A stretch of 64,000 nucleotides of DNA from an uncultured Bacteroidales bacterium. Its GTDB lineage: Bacteria > Bacteroidota > Bacteroidia > Bacteroidales > P3. Below, in pieces: positions 7,797 through 17,471 of the stretch. How positions within the stretch are numbered: the first letter of the stretch is position 1; each line of letters opens with the position of its first letter. The stretch is taken from positions 1 through 64,000 of the forward strand of contig ONGA01000008.1 of NCBI GenBank assembly GCA_900317285.1, in the 5' to 3' direction. A model generated the notes under the pieces. That model was not told the DNA's origin. It searched no databases and saw only the letters and a program-made list of their open reading frames with translations. The translations under genes were made by a program, and so were the position numbers.

Positions 7797-9128
7797 TTAT
7801 TTTCCGACGCAGAAACGGCTGAAGATGTTTCCGAGTATGTCGGTGGAGGTCACTTCTCCGGTGATGGTACCGAGGTGGTAGAGTGCATCGCGGAGGTCCA
7901 CAGCCACGAGGTCGGCGGGAACACCGCTGTCTAGCCCCTGCGAGGCGTTGTTTAGTGCCTGGCGCACTTTCGACAGGGCTTCGCAATGGCGGGCATTGCT
8001 CAGCAGCACGCCGTTGTCGGTATGCTCAACGCCCACAGCGTCGGTAAGGAGTTTCTTGAGTTTTTCAATGCCGGTGCCCTGCAGTGCCGAGATAACAACG
8101 GTGGGTACGCCGTAGTCCACTGGCGGCACATCATTTGTGAGGTCGGTTTTGTTGATCACCAGCAGGTGTTTCTTCCCGTCGGGGTTATGCAGGTCTGTTT
8201 CGTCGATGGGCACGTTTGCTTCTTCGACATGCAGAACAATAAGCGCGTCGTCGTAGGCACGTCGGCTGCGTTCAATGCCGAGCTGTTCCACGGCATCTTC
8301 CGTCTCCCGAAGCCCGGCCGTGTCGACCAGTCGGAAGGTGATGCCGTCCAGTGTGAGCATTCCTTCCACGGTGTCGCGGGTGGTGCCGGGGATGTCGCTC
8401 ACAATGGCACGGTCGTCGTTGAGCAGTGCATTGAGGAGTGTCGACTTGCCCACGTTTGGCCGTCCGATGATGGCGACGGGGACACCCTGTTTCAGTGCAT
8501 TGCCGAGCCGGAACGAGTCAAGCAGGGCGGCAAGTTGGGTTTGGAGGGTTGAAAGCAGTAGATGCAACTGGCTACGGTCGGCGAATTCCACATCTTCCTG
8601 GCTGAAGTCGAGTTCCAACTCCAGCAGTGAGGTGAGGTCGAGCAATTGCTGACGCAGGTCGCGCAGTTTCTCGGCGTATCCGCCACGCAGCTGGCTTACT
8701 GCCAGACGGTGCTGGGCAGGAGTCACCGAGTCGATGAGGTCGGCAACGGCTTCCGCTTGCGAGAGATTGAGTTTCCCGTTTAGGAAAGCCCTTCGGGTGT
8801 ACTCACCGGGCTCTGCTAGCCGCAATCCCGCAGCCGTGAGGGCTTGCAGCAGTGTCTGCTGTATGTAGAGGGAACCGTGGCAGGCAATTTCCACGATGTC
8901 TTCACCGGTGTAACTGTGTGGGGCGGGGTAGTGTATGGCGAGCACCTCGTCGAGCAATTCCCCTTGGTAAAGGAAACGGGCGAATGTGGAGTGTCGCGGT
9001 TCCAGAAGGTCTACCGACAGGAATGATAGTACAGCAGGCAATGCCTGTGGTCCGCTGATGCGGAGCAGGGCTACTCCGCCAACCCCCGGAGGGGTGGAGA
9101 GTGCCACTATGGTATCATTGCCGGTCAT
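7797..9128 (-). CDS. mnmE: tRNA modification GTPase MnmE (TrmE)
   Basis: 443 residues. With MnmG it makes the 5-carboxymethylaminomethyl modification at U34 of certain tRNAs. N-terminal tetrahydrofolate-binding domain, then a G domain inserted in the helical domain: GRPNVGKSTLLNALL, DIPGTTRDTVEG, VDTAGLRETED, NKTD; C terminus RFCVGK, the variant of the conserved C-(I/L/V)-G-K with the catalytic Cys. The start overlaps the end of the upstream membrane protein gene by 14 bases, indicating translational coupling. Confidence 0.96.
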   Translation of the reverse strand: MTGNDTIVALSTPPGVGGVALLRISGPQALPAVLSFLSVDLLEPRHSTFARFLYQGELLDEVLAIHYPAPHSYTGEDIVEIACHGSLYIQQTLLQALTAAGLRLAEPGEYTRRAFLNGKLNLSQAEAVADLIDSVTPAQHRLAVSQLRGGYAEKLRDLRQQLLDLTSLLELELDFSQEDVEFADRSQLHLLLSTLQTQLAALLDSFRLGNALKQGVPVAIIGRPNVGKSTLLNALLNDDRAIVSDIPGTTRDTVEGMLTLDGITFRLVDTAGLRETEDAVEQLGIERSRRAYDDALIVLHVEEANVPIDETDLHNPDGKKHLLVINKTDLTNDVPPVDYGVPTVVISALQGTGIEKLKKLLTDAVGVEHTDNGVLLSNARHCEALSKVRQALNNASQGLDSGVPADLVAVDLRDALYHLGTITGEVTSTDILGNIFSRFCVGK

Positions 9129-9606
9129 CGTTTCCCGAAATGTATTGGTCGCCGAAAAGGCTCTTCATCTCGTCGTCGGTGAGTCCCAGGTCTACCTTGA
9201 TGCGGTAGATGTTGGGGTAGGCGAGGAAGAGTGTCAGCACAACCACCATTGTCAGCATCAGCAGCACATTCTGGTTAGAGAGAAGCATCAGCAGGCATAG
9301 CATGAGGGTGATGCAAAAGATGGAAAGGTAGAGCGAGCGGATGTGGGCGGCGTAGCCCGTGAGTTTTTCCTGCAGGGTGTCCAGTTGGCGCAGACGGGGA
9401 ATCTGTCGGCGGATAACCAACAGCGCCATGCTGAGGCTGAGAACTGCCAGCACGCTACCGGCAATGAGCATCCATTGCGATACTTGAGGATTTTGGCGGA
9501 ACTGCCAAGGGGAGACGTAAATGAATGCTGCCGAAAGAATGACCAGGGCTACCGAGCCCCAGAGACCGAATCGGGAACTTCTCTTGATGGTTTTAATCTC
9601 TTTCAT
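9115..9606 (-). CDS. Membrane protein of unknown function, four helices
   Basis: 163 residues from the chosen start [11 protein letters not shown]. This start gives TAATG, a one-base overlap with the uvrA stop, which is preferable to a start 13 codons further upstream inside uvrA. Four hydrophobic segments: about 14-32, 42-60, 88-106 and 107-125, in two pairs around a charged central stretch (RRQIPRLRQLDTLQEKL). The C terminus is soluble (DLGLTDDEMKSLFGDQY). No family recognised. The tight coupling to uvrA and mnmE is likely a feature of the operon rather than of function. Confidence 0.75.
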   Translation of the reverse strand: MKEIKTIKRSSRFGLWGSVALVILSAAFIYVSPWQFRQNPQVSQWMLIAGSVLAVLSLSMALLVIRRQIPRLRQLDTLQEKLTGYAAHIRSLYLSIFCITLMLCLLMLLSNQNVLLMLTMVVVLTLFLAYPNIYRIKVDLGLTDDEMKSLFGDQYISGNDDRQ

Positions 9607-12347
9607 TATAATGTAAGGTATTTGGCTGTGTAAGACTCTTTGCATTTTGCAAGTCCTTCCGGCGTTCCAGCGTAGAGTATGCGTCCACCTTCGTCGCCTC
9701 CTTCGGGTCCGAGGTCGATAAGCCAGTCGGCATGCCGGATGATGTCGTGATGGTGCTCGATGACCACGATGGTGTGTCCCCGTTGGACAAGGCGGTCGAA
9801 AGCGGCGAGCAACTTTTGGATGTCGTGGAAATGCAGTCCTGTGGAGGGCTCGTCGAAGATGAACAGAATGGGACGGTCGGAATCGCCTCCGACCAGATAG
9901 GATGCCAGCTTGATGCGCTGCGCTTCGCCTCCGGAGAGTGAGGAGGAGGCCTGTCCGAGTTTGAGGTATCCAAGTCCCACTTCCTGCAAGGGCAGCAGGC
10001 GGGAGTGGATGGAACGTGTGTCGTCGCTGTCGAAGAATTCGATGGCTTGGTCAACGGTCATCTCAAGTATCTGGCTGATGTTTTTCCCCTTGTAAAGCAC
10101 TTCCAGGGCTTCCTCTTTGTAGCGACTACCGTGGCACTCGTCGCAGAGCAGGTGGATGTCCGACATGAATTGCATGCTGACGGTTACATACCCTTCTCCT
10201 TGGCAGTTCTCGCAACGTCCGCCTTCGACATTGAAAGAGAAGAATCCCGCCTTGTAGCCGCGTGTTTTTGCCAACGGCTGTTTGGCGTAAAGGGCACGTA
10301 TATCGTCGAAGACTTTCATGTAGGTGGCAGGATTGGAGCGTGAGGAACGACCGATGGGATTCTGGTCAACCATCTCGACGGCGGAGATTCGCAGAATGTC
10401 GCCATCGACAGCCATGCAGTTGCCCACATAGTCGGCGGCACCGTCGAAACGGTGCTGTAGCACATCATAGAGCACGCGGCGGATTAGGGTGGATTTTCCC
10501 GAGCCCGACACGCCTGTAACCACTGTCATCACACCCAGGGGAATGTCCACGTCCACCTGCTTGAGGTTGTTGGCGTAGGCTCCATGAATGGAGATGCGGT
10601 CGCGCCAAGGACGTCGTGAAGAGGGAATATCGATGGTGCGTCTTCCCAGCAGATAGTCTGCCGTGAGCGATTGCTTTGCCTTTTTCAAGTCGGCGGGTGC
10701 TCCAGAGAAAACCACTTCGCCACCCAAGCGTCCCGCTTCAGGACCTATATCAATGAGCCAGTCGGCGGAGCGGATGATATCTTCGTCGTGTTCTACCACG
10801 ATGACGGTGTTCCCGAGGTCGCGCAATCTGCGCAGCACCTTGATGAGACGGTCGGTATCGCGGGAGTGGAGACCAATGGAAGGCTCGTCGAGGATATACA
10901 TTGAACCCACCAGGGAGGAACCCAGGGAGGTGGCGAGGTTGATGCGTTGACTTTCGCCGCCGGAGAGGGTGTTGGAGGCACGGTTGAGAGTGAGATAGCC
11001 TAATCCCACATCCATCAGATAGGAGATGCGATTGCGGAGCTCGGATAAGATCCTTTCGGCAATTTCCAGTTCGTGCTCTGTCAATTGCGTGTCAAGGGTG
11101 TCGAACCAAGAGGCAAGGGCATTGACGGGAATCTCAACCAACTCACTGATGGAACGGCCTGCCACTTTCACATAGTCGGCATCTTTCCGAAGCCGCCGGC
11201 CGTGGCATTCGGGACAGACCGTGCGGCCGCGGTAGCGAGCCAACATCACACGGTATTGTATTTTGTAGCTTTGGGATTCGACCCATTTGAAAAAGCCGTT
11301 GATGCCGGGGAAAGTGCCGTCGCCGTTCCAGAGGAGGTCTTTCTGCTCGGGGGTGAGGTGGTAGTAGGGAGTGTGGATGGGGAAGTCGATAACGGCGGCA
11401 TGCCGTATGAAATCCCGTTTCCATTCCTGCATTTTGTCGCCGTTCCAGCATACCACTGCATTCTCGTAGATACTGCGGCTCTTGTTCGGGATAACAGTGT
11501 TTTCGTCGATGCCGATTACGTGACCGTATCCTTGACAGACGGGGCAGGCTCCGTAAGGGTTGTTGAAGGAGAAGAAATTGGGATTCGGCTTTTCGAAGGT
11601 GATGCCATCGGCTTCGAAACGGTTGGAGAAGGAAACGTCGTTAACCAAACAGGTACCGCGACCTTCGAAGAAAGCACTCTGCACACTTTCTGCGATGCGT
11701 GCACGTTGCTCGTCGTCTCCGTGATGCACATCGATACGGTCAACCACCAACTGTACGTTGTTGCCAAGTTCGATGTTGACTGCATCTTCGATTTTGACGA
11801 TGGTGCCTTTCACCATGATGCGCTGGTAGCCTTCCTGATGGAGGATGTCGATTTGGGAGCGCAGCGGACGCTCTTTGCTGTCGGCAAGGGGGGCGAGAAT
11901 GAGCACGCGGGTGCCTTCGTCGAGTGACAGGATATGGTCAACCACATCGCTGACGGAGTGGCGCTTGACCTCCACACCCGAAACGGGAGAGTAGGTGCGT
12001 CCGATGCGGGCGAATAGCAGTTTGAGATATTCGTAAATCTCGGTTGATGTTCCGACGGTGGAGCGTGGATTGGAAGTGTTGACCTTCTGTTCGATGGCTA
12101 CAGCAGGGGAGAGCCCGTGGATGTAGTCGACGTCGGGTTTGGTCATGCGTCCGAGAAACTGGCGGGCATAGGAACTCATGCTCTCCACATAGCGTCGCTG
12201 CCCTTCGGCAAAGAGTGTGTCGAATGCTAACGACGACTTACCGGAACCGCTAAGACCGGTGATGACCACCAGCTGGTTCTTCGGTATCTCAACGTTGATA
12301 TTCTTCAGGTTATTGGCGCGAGCGCCGTGAACGGAGATGAAATCCAT
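9606..12347 (-). CDS. uvrA: Excinuclease ABC subunit A (UvrA family)
   Basis: 913 residues; somewhat short of the usual 940, which fits either a compact UvrA or the second (UvrA2-type) paralogue common in Bacteroidota. Damage-recognition ATPase of nucleotide excision repair. Two ABC modules: Walker [21 protein letters not shown] and [14 protein letters not shown]; signatures [16 protein letters not shown] and [15 protein letters not shown]. Zinc-binding cysteines in CPVCQGYG...CPECHGRR and CENCQGEG...CDECHGSR. It starts directly after the stop of the preceding gene (no spacer) and its stop overlaps the next start by one base. Confidence 0.94.
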   Translation of the reverse strand: MDFISVHGARANNLKNINVEIPKNQLVVITGLSGSGKSSLAFDTLFAEGQRRYVESMSSYARQFLGRMTKPDVDYIHGLSPAVAIEQKVNTSNPRSTVGTSTEIYEYLKLLFARIGRTYSPVSGVEVKRHSVSDVVDHILSLDEGTRVLILAPLADSKERPLRSQIDILHQEGYQRIMVKGTIVKIEDAVNIELGNNVQLVVDRIDVHHGDDEQRARIAESVQSAFFEGRGTCLVNDVSFSNRFEADGITFEKPNPNFFSFNNPYGACPVCQGYGHVIGIDENTVIPNKSRSIYENAVVCWNGDKMQEWKRDFIRHAAVIDFPIHTPYYHLTPEQKDLLWNGDGTFPGINGFFKWVESQSYKIQYRVMLARYRGRTVCPECHGRRLRKDADYVKVAGRSISELVEIPVNALASWFDTLDTQLTEHELEIAERILSELRNRISYLMDVGLGYLTLNRASNTLSGGESQRINLATSLGSSLVGSMYILDEPSIGLHSRDTDRLIKVLRRLRDLGNTVIVVEHDEDIIRSADWLIDIGPEAGRLGGEVVFSGAPADLKKAKQSLTADYLLGRRTIDIPSSRRPWRDRISIHGAYANNLKQVDVDIPLGVMTVVTGVSGSGKSTLIRRVLYDVLQHRFDGAADYVGNCMAVDGDILRISAVEMVDQNPIGRSSRSNPATYMKVFDDIRALYAKQPLAKTRGYKAGFFSFNVEGGRCENCQGEGYVTVSMQFMSDIHLLCDECHGSRYKEEALEVLYKGKNISQILEMTVDQAIEFFDSDDTRSIHSRLLPLQEVGLGYLKLGQASSSLSGGEAQRIKLASYLVGGDSDRPILFIFDEPSTGLHFHDIQKLLAAFDRLVQRGHTIVVIEHHHDIIRHADWLIDLGPEGGDEGGRILYAGTPEGLAKCKESYTAKYLTL

Positions 12348-13829
12348 TTAGTGTGTCAGTTTTGCCATGCGGGTTTTGCTGCCGCGTTTGGTGAGGAGCA
12401 GCATGGTGCCGTTAGCGCGGGTGTCGACGGCAAGAAGATGGTGTTTTGTCTTGTGCTCGACAAGCGTTTTCTTTACATCACCGTCGTTGGAGATGCTGTA
12501 GAGTACGATGTTTGCTTTGTCACCAATCTCAAGTTCGGGGGCATCCTTTGCTATGTCGTAGTGCGACGGGTATTTCCGGTTCTCGGTTTTCAGAAGGAAG
12601 ATTTGGTCTTCCGTGGGGACAAGGCTGACATTGAGTTCTTCCTTCTCTTCATCGGTGAAGTCGTTGCGGCGGATGTTGCGGACCCATTTGATGTTGCCGT
12701 TGGTGTCGACGGCTACAATGTGCAAGCCGATGGCACGGTAGGCGCTGGAGATGGTGCCGTTGTTGTTGATGCGGTTTTGAGTGTAGTTCTTACCGGCAGC
12801 CATAGCACCGCCGAAAGCAGTGGGGGCGATATCCACCGGCACGATGAAGGTCTGGGTCTGCTCGCGCTGTATCTTTTTTGTTTTCTTGTTCATGAAGATG
12901 TTCATGTCCTCGTTTTGGAAGGGACGCATGGAGAATCCGGTAACGTTGGTGGAGTCGAGGTTGAATGCCATTCCCACCACACCGCCGATGAGACCTTCTT
13001 TGGGGTCGCTGGTGACGGGCGAGAAGAGACCGGCACATACCACATGGGGACCGATGATGTTGAGGATACGCATGTTGAGCACACGGTCGCATTTGATGGA
13101 GATGTCGTAGGAGTCGGACTCCACGGCATCGAGTATGTTGAAGATGAAATGCTGTGTCTCACCGTCCTCTTCGACGCCGAGGGTGACAATCCTTCCGGTG
13201 TTGTCTACATATACCTGCTCGGTGGAGTTGAGGGCGTACTGGCGGTTCCACTCCTGTTCGAAGGCGGAGTTGAACATGGTGATGTTGGCGGTGTACTTCT
13301 TTGTCTTGGTGAATTCGATGACGGAGACGAGGGCGATGTGGTTGCCGTCGGGAGATGTGGCCGCCCACACCATGCAGTGGTCGTCGTCGGAGTAGGTGAA
13401 GTCGTTCACGGTGTCGAATTTGTCCCCCACAAGGCGCATGCTGTCCATGTCGACGACATATTTCAGGATGAGCGTCCGCTCATCGCTGCTGCTGTCGACC
13501 AGCAGGGCGGCGGTGCGGGAGCCTTGCATCACGCTGGCGAGGTGCTGGGCACGCGAGGTCAAGGGGAGCTCGAGTGTACCCACGGGCACGAGGTTGCTGT
13601 CGAGGTGCACCACCTGCCAGTCGCGGTTGCGGACAAAGATGTTGGTGCCTTTCTCGCTCTGTGTAATCCAGCAGTCGAGACCGTTGTGCATGCCCAGATA
13701 GTGGCCGTTGTAAATCATTTCGGGGTCGGCATGTTTGCTTTCCTTACCGATCTGGTAGACGAATTCCTGTGCGCTGGCACTGCAGAGGCACGCTGCTGCG
13801 AGGGCGAACAATGTCAGTATCTTCTTCAT
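12348..13829 (-). CDS. Exported protein of unknown function
   Basis: 493 residues with a clear signal peptide (MKKILTLFALAAACLCSASA, cut before Q-E-F). The rest is beta-rich with repeated strand patterns such as TYSDDDHCMVWAATSPDG and NNNGTISSAYRAIGLHIVAVDTNG, suggestive of a beta-propeller, but no blade motif is exact. No T9SS sorting domain or lipobox is seen. It lies between porX and uvrA, 35 bases after porX. Function unknown. Confidence 0.8.
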   Translation of the reverse strand: MKKILTLFALAAACLCSASAQEFVYQIGKESKHADPEMIYNGHYLGMHNGLDCWITQSEKGTNIFVRNRDWQVVHLDSNLVPVGTLELPLTSRAQHLASVMQGSRTAALLVDSSSDERTLILKYVVDMDSMRLVGDKFDTVNDFTYSDDDHCMVWAATSPDGNHIALVSVIEFTKTKKYTANITMFNSAFEQEWNRQYALNSTEQVYVDNTGRIVTLGVEEDGETQHFIFNILDAVESDSYDISIKCDRVLNMRILNIIGPHVVCAGLFSPVTSDPKEGLIGGVVGMAFNLDSTNVTGFSMRPFQNEDMNIFMNKKTKKIQREQTQTFIVPVDIAPTAFGGAMAAGKNYTQNRINNNGTISSAYRAIGLHIVAVDTNGNIKWVRNIRRNDFTDEEKEELNVSLVPTEDQIFLLKTENRKYPSHYDIAKDAPELEIGDKANIVLYSISNDGDVKKTLVEHKTKHHLLAVDTRANGTMLLLTKRGSKTRMAKLTH

Positions 13830-13864
13830 CGTAATATATATTTATTCTATATTTATAATGTGCG

Positions 13865-15415
13865 CTATTTTTTACCGAGGAGGATGAAGGGAATCATGAC
13901 CTCTTCCATCGACACGCCGCCGTGCTGGAAGGTGTCGGTGTAGTACTGGACGTAGTGGTTGTAGTTGTTGGGATAGGCGAAGAAGTCGGTGCGGCGGGCG
14001 AAGATGTAGGGCGAGGTGACGTGGCGCCTCGGGAGGAAAATCTTTGCGGGGTCTTTCACCTCGAACACTTCCTTGGCGTTGTAGTCGAGCAGGCGCCCCT
14101 GCTTATAGCGCAGGTTGACACTGATGTCGCGGTCGCCCTTCACCCGCACGGGGTGGTCGACTTTTACGCTGCCGTGGTCGGTGGTGATAATCACGTTGAC
14201 GTCGCGTTCCGACAACTCCTTCAGGATTTCCATCAAGGGGGAGTGCTCGAGCCAGGAGAGCGTCAGCGAGCGGTAGGAACTCTCGCTCTCTGCCAGTTCA
14301 CGCACGATGTTGCTGTCGGTGCTGGCGTGGCTGAGCATGTCAATGAAGTTGTAGATGATTACGTTCAGCTTGTTGTGCATGAGGTCGGGCAGGCGGTCGA
14401 CGAGTTTCTTGCCGTACTGTGCGTTGAGCACCTTGTTGTAGCTGTGCTTGATGTTCAGCCCGTGGCGGCGCAGGTTCTCGTCGAGGAGCTCGTTCTCGTA
14501 CTGGTTTTTCCAGCCTTCCTCGTCCTCGTTGACCCAGTACTGGGGGTACTTGCGCTCGATTTCGCTGGGCATGAGGCCGGCGAACATGGCGTTGCGGGCG
14601 AACTGTGTGGTGGTGGGGAGGATGGCGAAGTAGAGGTCGTCGCGCACGGTGCGCAGGTGCTGCTCGATGGCATGCTGGACGAATTTCCACTGGTCGTAGC
14701 GGAAGTTGTCGATGATGATAAGGAAGGTGGGGCGTTCTTCCTTGAGGAGGGGGAAGAGGCGTTCCTTGAGCACGGTGGGCGACATGAGGGGTTTCTCGAC
14801 GGCGCCGCTGAGCCAGTCGATGTAGTTCTCTTCGTACCAGCGGCAGAAGAGCTGGTTGGCGTCGCGCATCTGGGAGCGGAAGATGTCGTGGATGTTTTCG
14901 TCGTCGGTGTGCGAGAGTTCGAGGTCCCAGTAGACAAGCTTCTTGTACACCTCGAGCCATTCGGCGCTGTCCATGCGCTGCATCAGCTGCATGCCGATTT
15001 CGCGGAACTGCTGCTGGTAGCTCATGGTGCTGCGCTCGCTCTGAAGGCGGCGCAGCTCGGTGTGCTTCTTGACGGTGAGGAGAATCTGGTTGGGGTTGAC
15101 GGGCTTGATGAGATAGTCGCTGATTTTGCCGCCGAGGGCGTCTTCCATGATGTGCTCTTCCTCGCTTTTTGTAATCATGACCACCGGCAGCTGGGGCCAG
15201 CGCTCCTTGATTTCGCGGAGGGTGTCGATGCCGCTGAGTCCAGGCATCTGCTCGTCGAGGAAGACGATGTCGGGCAGGTGCTCCTCGAGTTCGTCGAGGG
15301 CATCGCGTCCCGACTGCACGGGAATCACCGAGTAGCCCTTTTCCTGCAGGAAAAGGATGTGTGGCTTCAGGAGATCAATCTCGTCGTCGGCCCAGAGGAT
15401 GGAGATGCTGTTCAT
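13865..15415 (-). CDS. porX: T9SS regulator PorX (response regulator with PglZ domain)
   Basis: 516 residues. Receiver domain at 1-120 with acidic pair WADDEID, phospho-acceptor Asp in IVFLDEQMPGLSG, Thr in VVMITKSEEE and Lys in DYLIKPVNP. After a linker comes a PglZ domain (about 200-515) of the alkaline phosphatase fold: FLIIIDNFRYDQW, HASTDSN and IITTDHGSV carry metal-binding residues. In Porphyromonas, PorX with PorY controls T9SS gene expression, and the PglZ domain is a zinc-dependent phosphodiesterase. The ATG overlaps the upstream stop by 4 bases (ATGA). The partner kinase is not in the window. Confidence 0.93.
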   Translation of the reverse strand: MNSISILWADDEIDLLKPHILFLQEKGYSVIPVQSGRDALDELEEHLPDIVFLDEQMPGLSGIDTLREIKERWPQLPVVMITKSEEEHIMEDALGGKISDYLIKPVNPNQILLTVKKHTELRRLQSERSTMSYQQQFREIGMQLMQRMDSAEWLEVYKKLVYWDLELSHTDDENIHDIFRSQMRDANQLFCRWYEENYIDWLSGAVEKPLMSPTVLKERLFPLLKEERPTFLIIIDNFRYDQWKFVQHAIEQHLRTVRDDLYFAILPTTTQFARNAMFAGLMPSEIERKYPQYWVNEDEEGWKNQYENELLDENLRRHGLNIKHSYNKVLNAQYGKKLVDRLPDLMHNKLNVIIYNFIDMLSHASTDSNIVRELAESESSYRSLTLSWLEHSPLMEILKELSERDVNVIITTDHGSVKVDHPVRVKGDRDISVNLRYKQGRLLDYNAKEVFEVKDPAKIFLPRRHVTSPYIFARRTDFFAYPNNYNHYVQYYTDTFQHGGVSMEEVMIPFILLGKK

Positions 15416-17439
15416 GAGTTCATTCCTTTTCTCTTGAGGAGTGCTTTGGGACTGGGGTCTTTGCCGCGGAAGTCGCGGTAGAGGGTCATGGGTTCGACGG
15501 TGTTGCCGCTTTCGAGGAGGTGGCGGAACTTTTTGGCGAGTTCGGGGTTGAAGAGGTCGCCGCTCTCGGCGAAGGCCTCAAAGGCGTCGGCGTCGAGGAT
15601 GGCGGTCCAGGTGTAGCTGTAGTAGCCGGCATCGTAGCCGGTGGTGAAGATATGCTGGAAGTAGGGGCTGCGGTAGCGGCTGATGATTTCGGGGATGAGG
15701 CCGATTTTGTTCATGGCCTGTTCTTCGAACTGCAGGGGGTTGATGGCCTGCTTCTCGGTGATGGAGTAGTAGTCCATGTCGAGCAGCGAGGCGGCGAGGA
15801 GTTCGGTGGTGATGAAGCCCTGACCGTAGGTGGCGGCGGCTTCAATCTTCTTGATGAGCTCGTCGGGGATGGCTTCGCCGGTCTGGTAGTGTTTGGCGTA
15901 GAGTTTCATTACCTGCGGGTGGCGGCACCAGTTCTCCATGACCTGAGAGGGCAACTCGACGAAGTCGCGCGGCACGTTGGTGCCTGCCAGCGAGGGGTAG
16001 GTGCACTTGGAGAGCAGGCCGTGGAGGGCGTGGCCGAACTCGTGGAAGAGGGTCTCGCTCTCGTCGAAGTTGAGCAGCGAGGGTTTGTCGGCGGTGGGTT
16101 TGGTGAAGTTGCAGACGACCTGGATGATGGGGATGATGTTCTCACCCTGCTGGTTGCGGTGCTGGCCGCGGAATTCGGTCATCCAGGCGCCGCTGCGCTT
16201 GGAGGCGCGGGGGTGGAAATCCATGTAGAGGATGCCGATGGTCTGGTCGCCGTCCTTCACCTCGAAACAGCGGGCCTCCTTGTCGTAGGTGGGCAGGTCG
16301 GGACGCTCGGTGAAGGTGATGCCGTAGAGGCGGTTAGCCACCATGAAGGCGCCTTCGCGGACGCTGTCGAGGCAGAAGTAGGGGCGCACGACGGCATCGT
16401 CGAGGGCGTATTTCTCGGCGCGGAGTTTTTCGCTATAGTAGCGCCAGTCCCAAGGCTGCAGCTTGGCACCGGGCTCGTCTTTCTCGAGCATTTTCTGGTA
16501 TTGGTCGCGCTCCTGTTTGGCGACTTTGAGGGCGGGAGCCCAGATGTCGAGGAGGCACTTGTATACGTTTGCCGGGGTCTTGGCGAGGCAGTCGTCGAGG
16601 ACCCAGTCGGCGTGGGTGGGGAAGCCAAGGATGTTGGCGCGCTCGAGGCGGAGGTTGACGAGGGTGTCGATAATCTTGGTGTTGTCGAACTCACCGCTCT
16701 TGCAACGGTCGGTGAAGGCGTGCCACACCTCCTCGCGGAGTTTGCGGTCGGCGCAGGTCTGCATGAAGGGCTCCCAGGTGGGCATGTCGAGGGTCACCTT
16801 CTCGCCATTGGGGAGTTCCTTGCTGTAGGCGTTGGTGGCCTTGAGCACGTTCTGTGCGAAGCGCATGGTGAGGGAGGCTATCTGCTCGTTGAGCTGGCGG
16901 AAGCGTTCCTGCTTGTCGGCGGGGACGTTGGCGCCGCCGCGGACGAAGCCCTTGTAGGTCTCTTCGAGGAGGCGCATCTGCTCGGCGTTGAGGTCGAGGC
17001 TCTCTCGCTGGTCGTAGACGGCCTTGATGCGGGCGAAGAGCTTGGCGTTGAGGGCGATGTCGTCGCCGTGGGCGGAGAGGAGCGGCGTCACCTTCTCCTC
17101 GATGGCCTCCATCTCCTTGCTGTTCTCACACTCGGAGAGGTTGAAGAAGACGGAGCTGACCTCTTTCAGCAGCTGTCCGCTGTATTCGTAAGCGAGGATG
17201 GTGTTCTCGAAGGTGGGGGCCTCGGTGTTGTTCACGATGGCCTCGATTTCGGCTTTCTGGCGGTCCATGCCTTCGGTGAAGGCGGGCATGTAGTGTTCGG
17301 TCTTGATGCGTGAGAAGTCGGGAATCTCGTAGGGGGTGTTCCAGGCGGAGAAGAAGGGGTTGTCTTCCATGTTTTTCTTGTCTTTGCAGCCTGCGGCGAG
17401 CACCATGGCGGCCGCGGCGATTGTCATAAGCTTTTTCAT
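15412..17439 (-). CDS. Peptidyl-dipeptidase, M3 family lipoprotein (Dcp-like)
   Basis: 675 residues from the chosen ATG at 17439, which gives a lipoprotein signal (MKKLMTIAAAAMVLAAGC, lipobox LAAGC). An in-frame start further upstream would run into glmM without a signal. The zinc site is ETLFHEFGHALHGLL (HExxH) in the M3 thimet-oligopeptidase fold. It would remove dipeptides from peptide C termini in the periplasm. 32 bases after glmM; its TGA overlaps the porX start. Confidence 0.92.
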   Translation of the reverse strand: MKKLMTIAAAAMVLAAGCKDKKNMEDNPFFSAWNTPYEIPDFSRIKTEHYMPAFTEGMDRQKAEIEAIVNNTEAPTFENTILAYEYSGQLLKEVSSVFFNLSECENSKEMEAIEEKVTPLLSAHGDDIALNAKLFARIKAVYDQRESLDLNAEQMRLLEETYKGFVRGGANVPADKQERFRQLNEQIASLTMRFAQNVLKATNAYSKELPNGEKVTLDMPTWEPFMQTCADRKLREEVWHAFTDRCKSGEFDNTKIIDTLVNLRLERANILGFPTHADWVLDDCLAKTPANVYKCLLDIWAPALKVAKQERDQYQKMLEKDEPGAKLQPWDWRYYSEKLRAEKYALDDAVVRPYFCLDSVREGAFMVANRLYGITFTERPDLPTYDKEARCFEVKDGDQTIGILYMDFHPRASKRSGAWMTEFRGQHRNQQGENIIPIIQVVCNFTKPTADKPSLLNFDESETLFHEFGHALHGLLSKCTYPSLAGTNVPRDFVELPSQVMENWCRHPQVMKLYAKHYQTGEAIPDELIKKIEAAATYGQGFITTELLAASLLDMDYYSITEKQAINPLQFEEQAMNKIGLIPEIISRYRSPYFQHIFTTGYDAGYYSYTWTAILDADAFEAFAESGDLFNPELAKKFRHLLESGNTVEPMTLYRDFRGKDPSPKALLKRKGMNS

Positions 17440-17471
17440 TATCTTAGGTTTCTGTTTTCGGTTATTGGGGT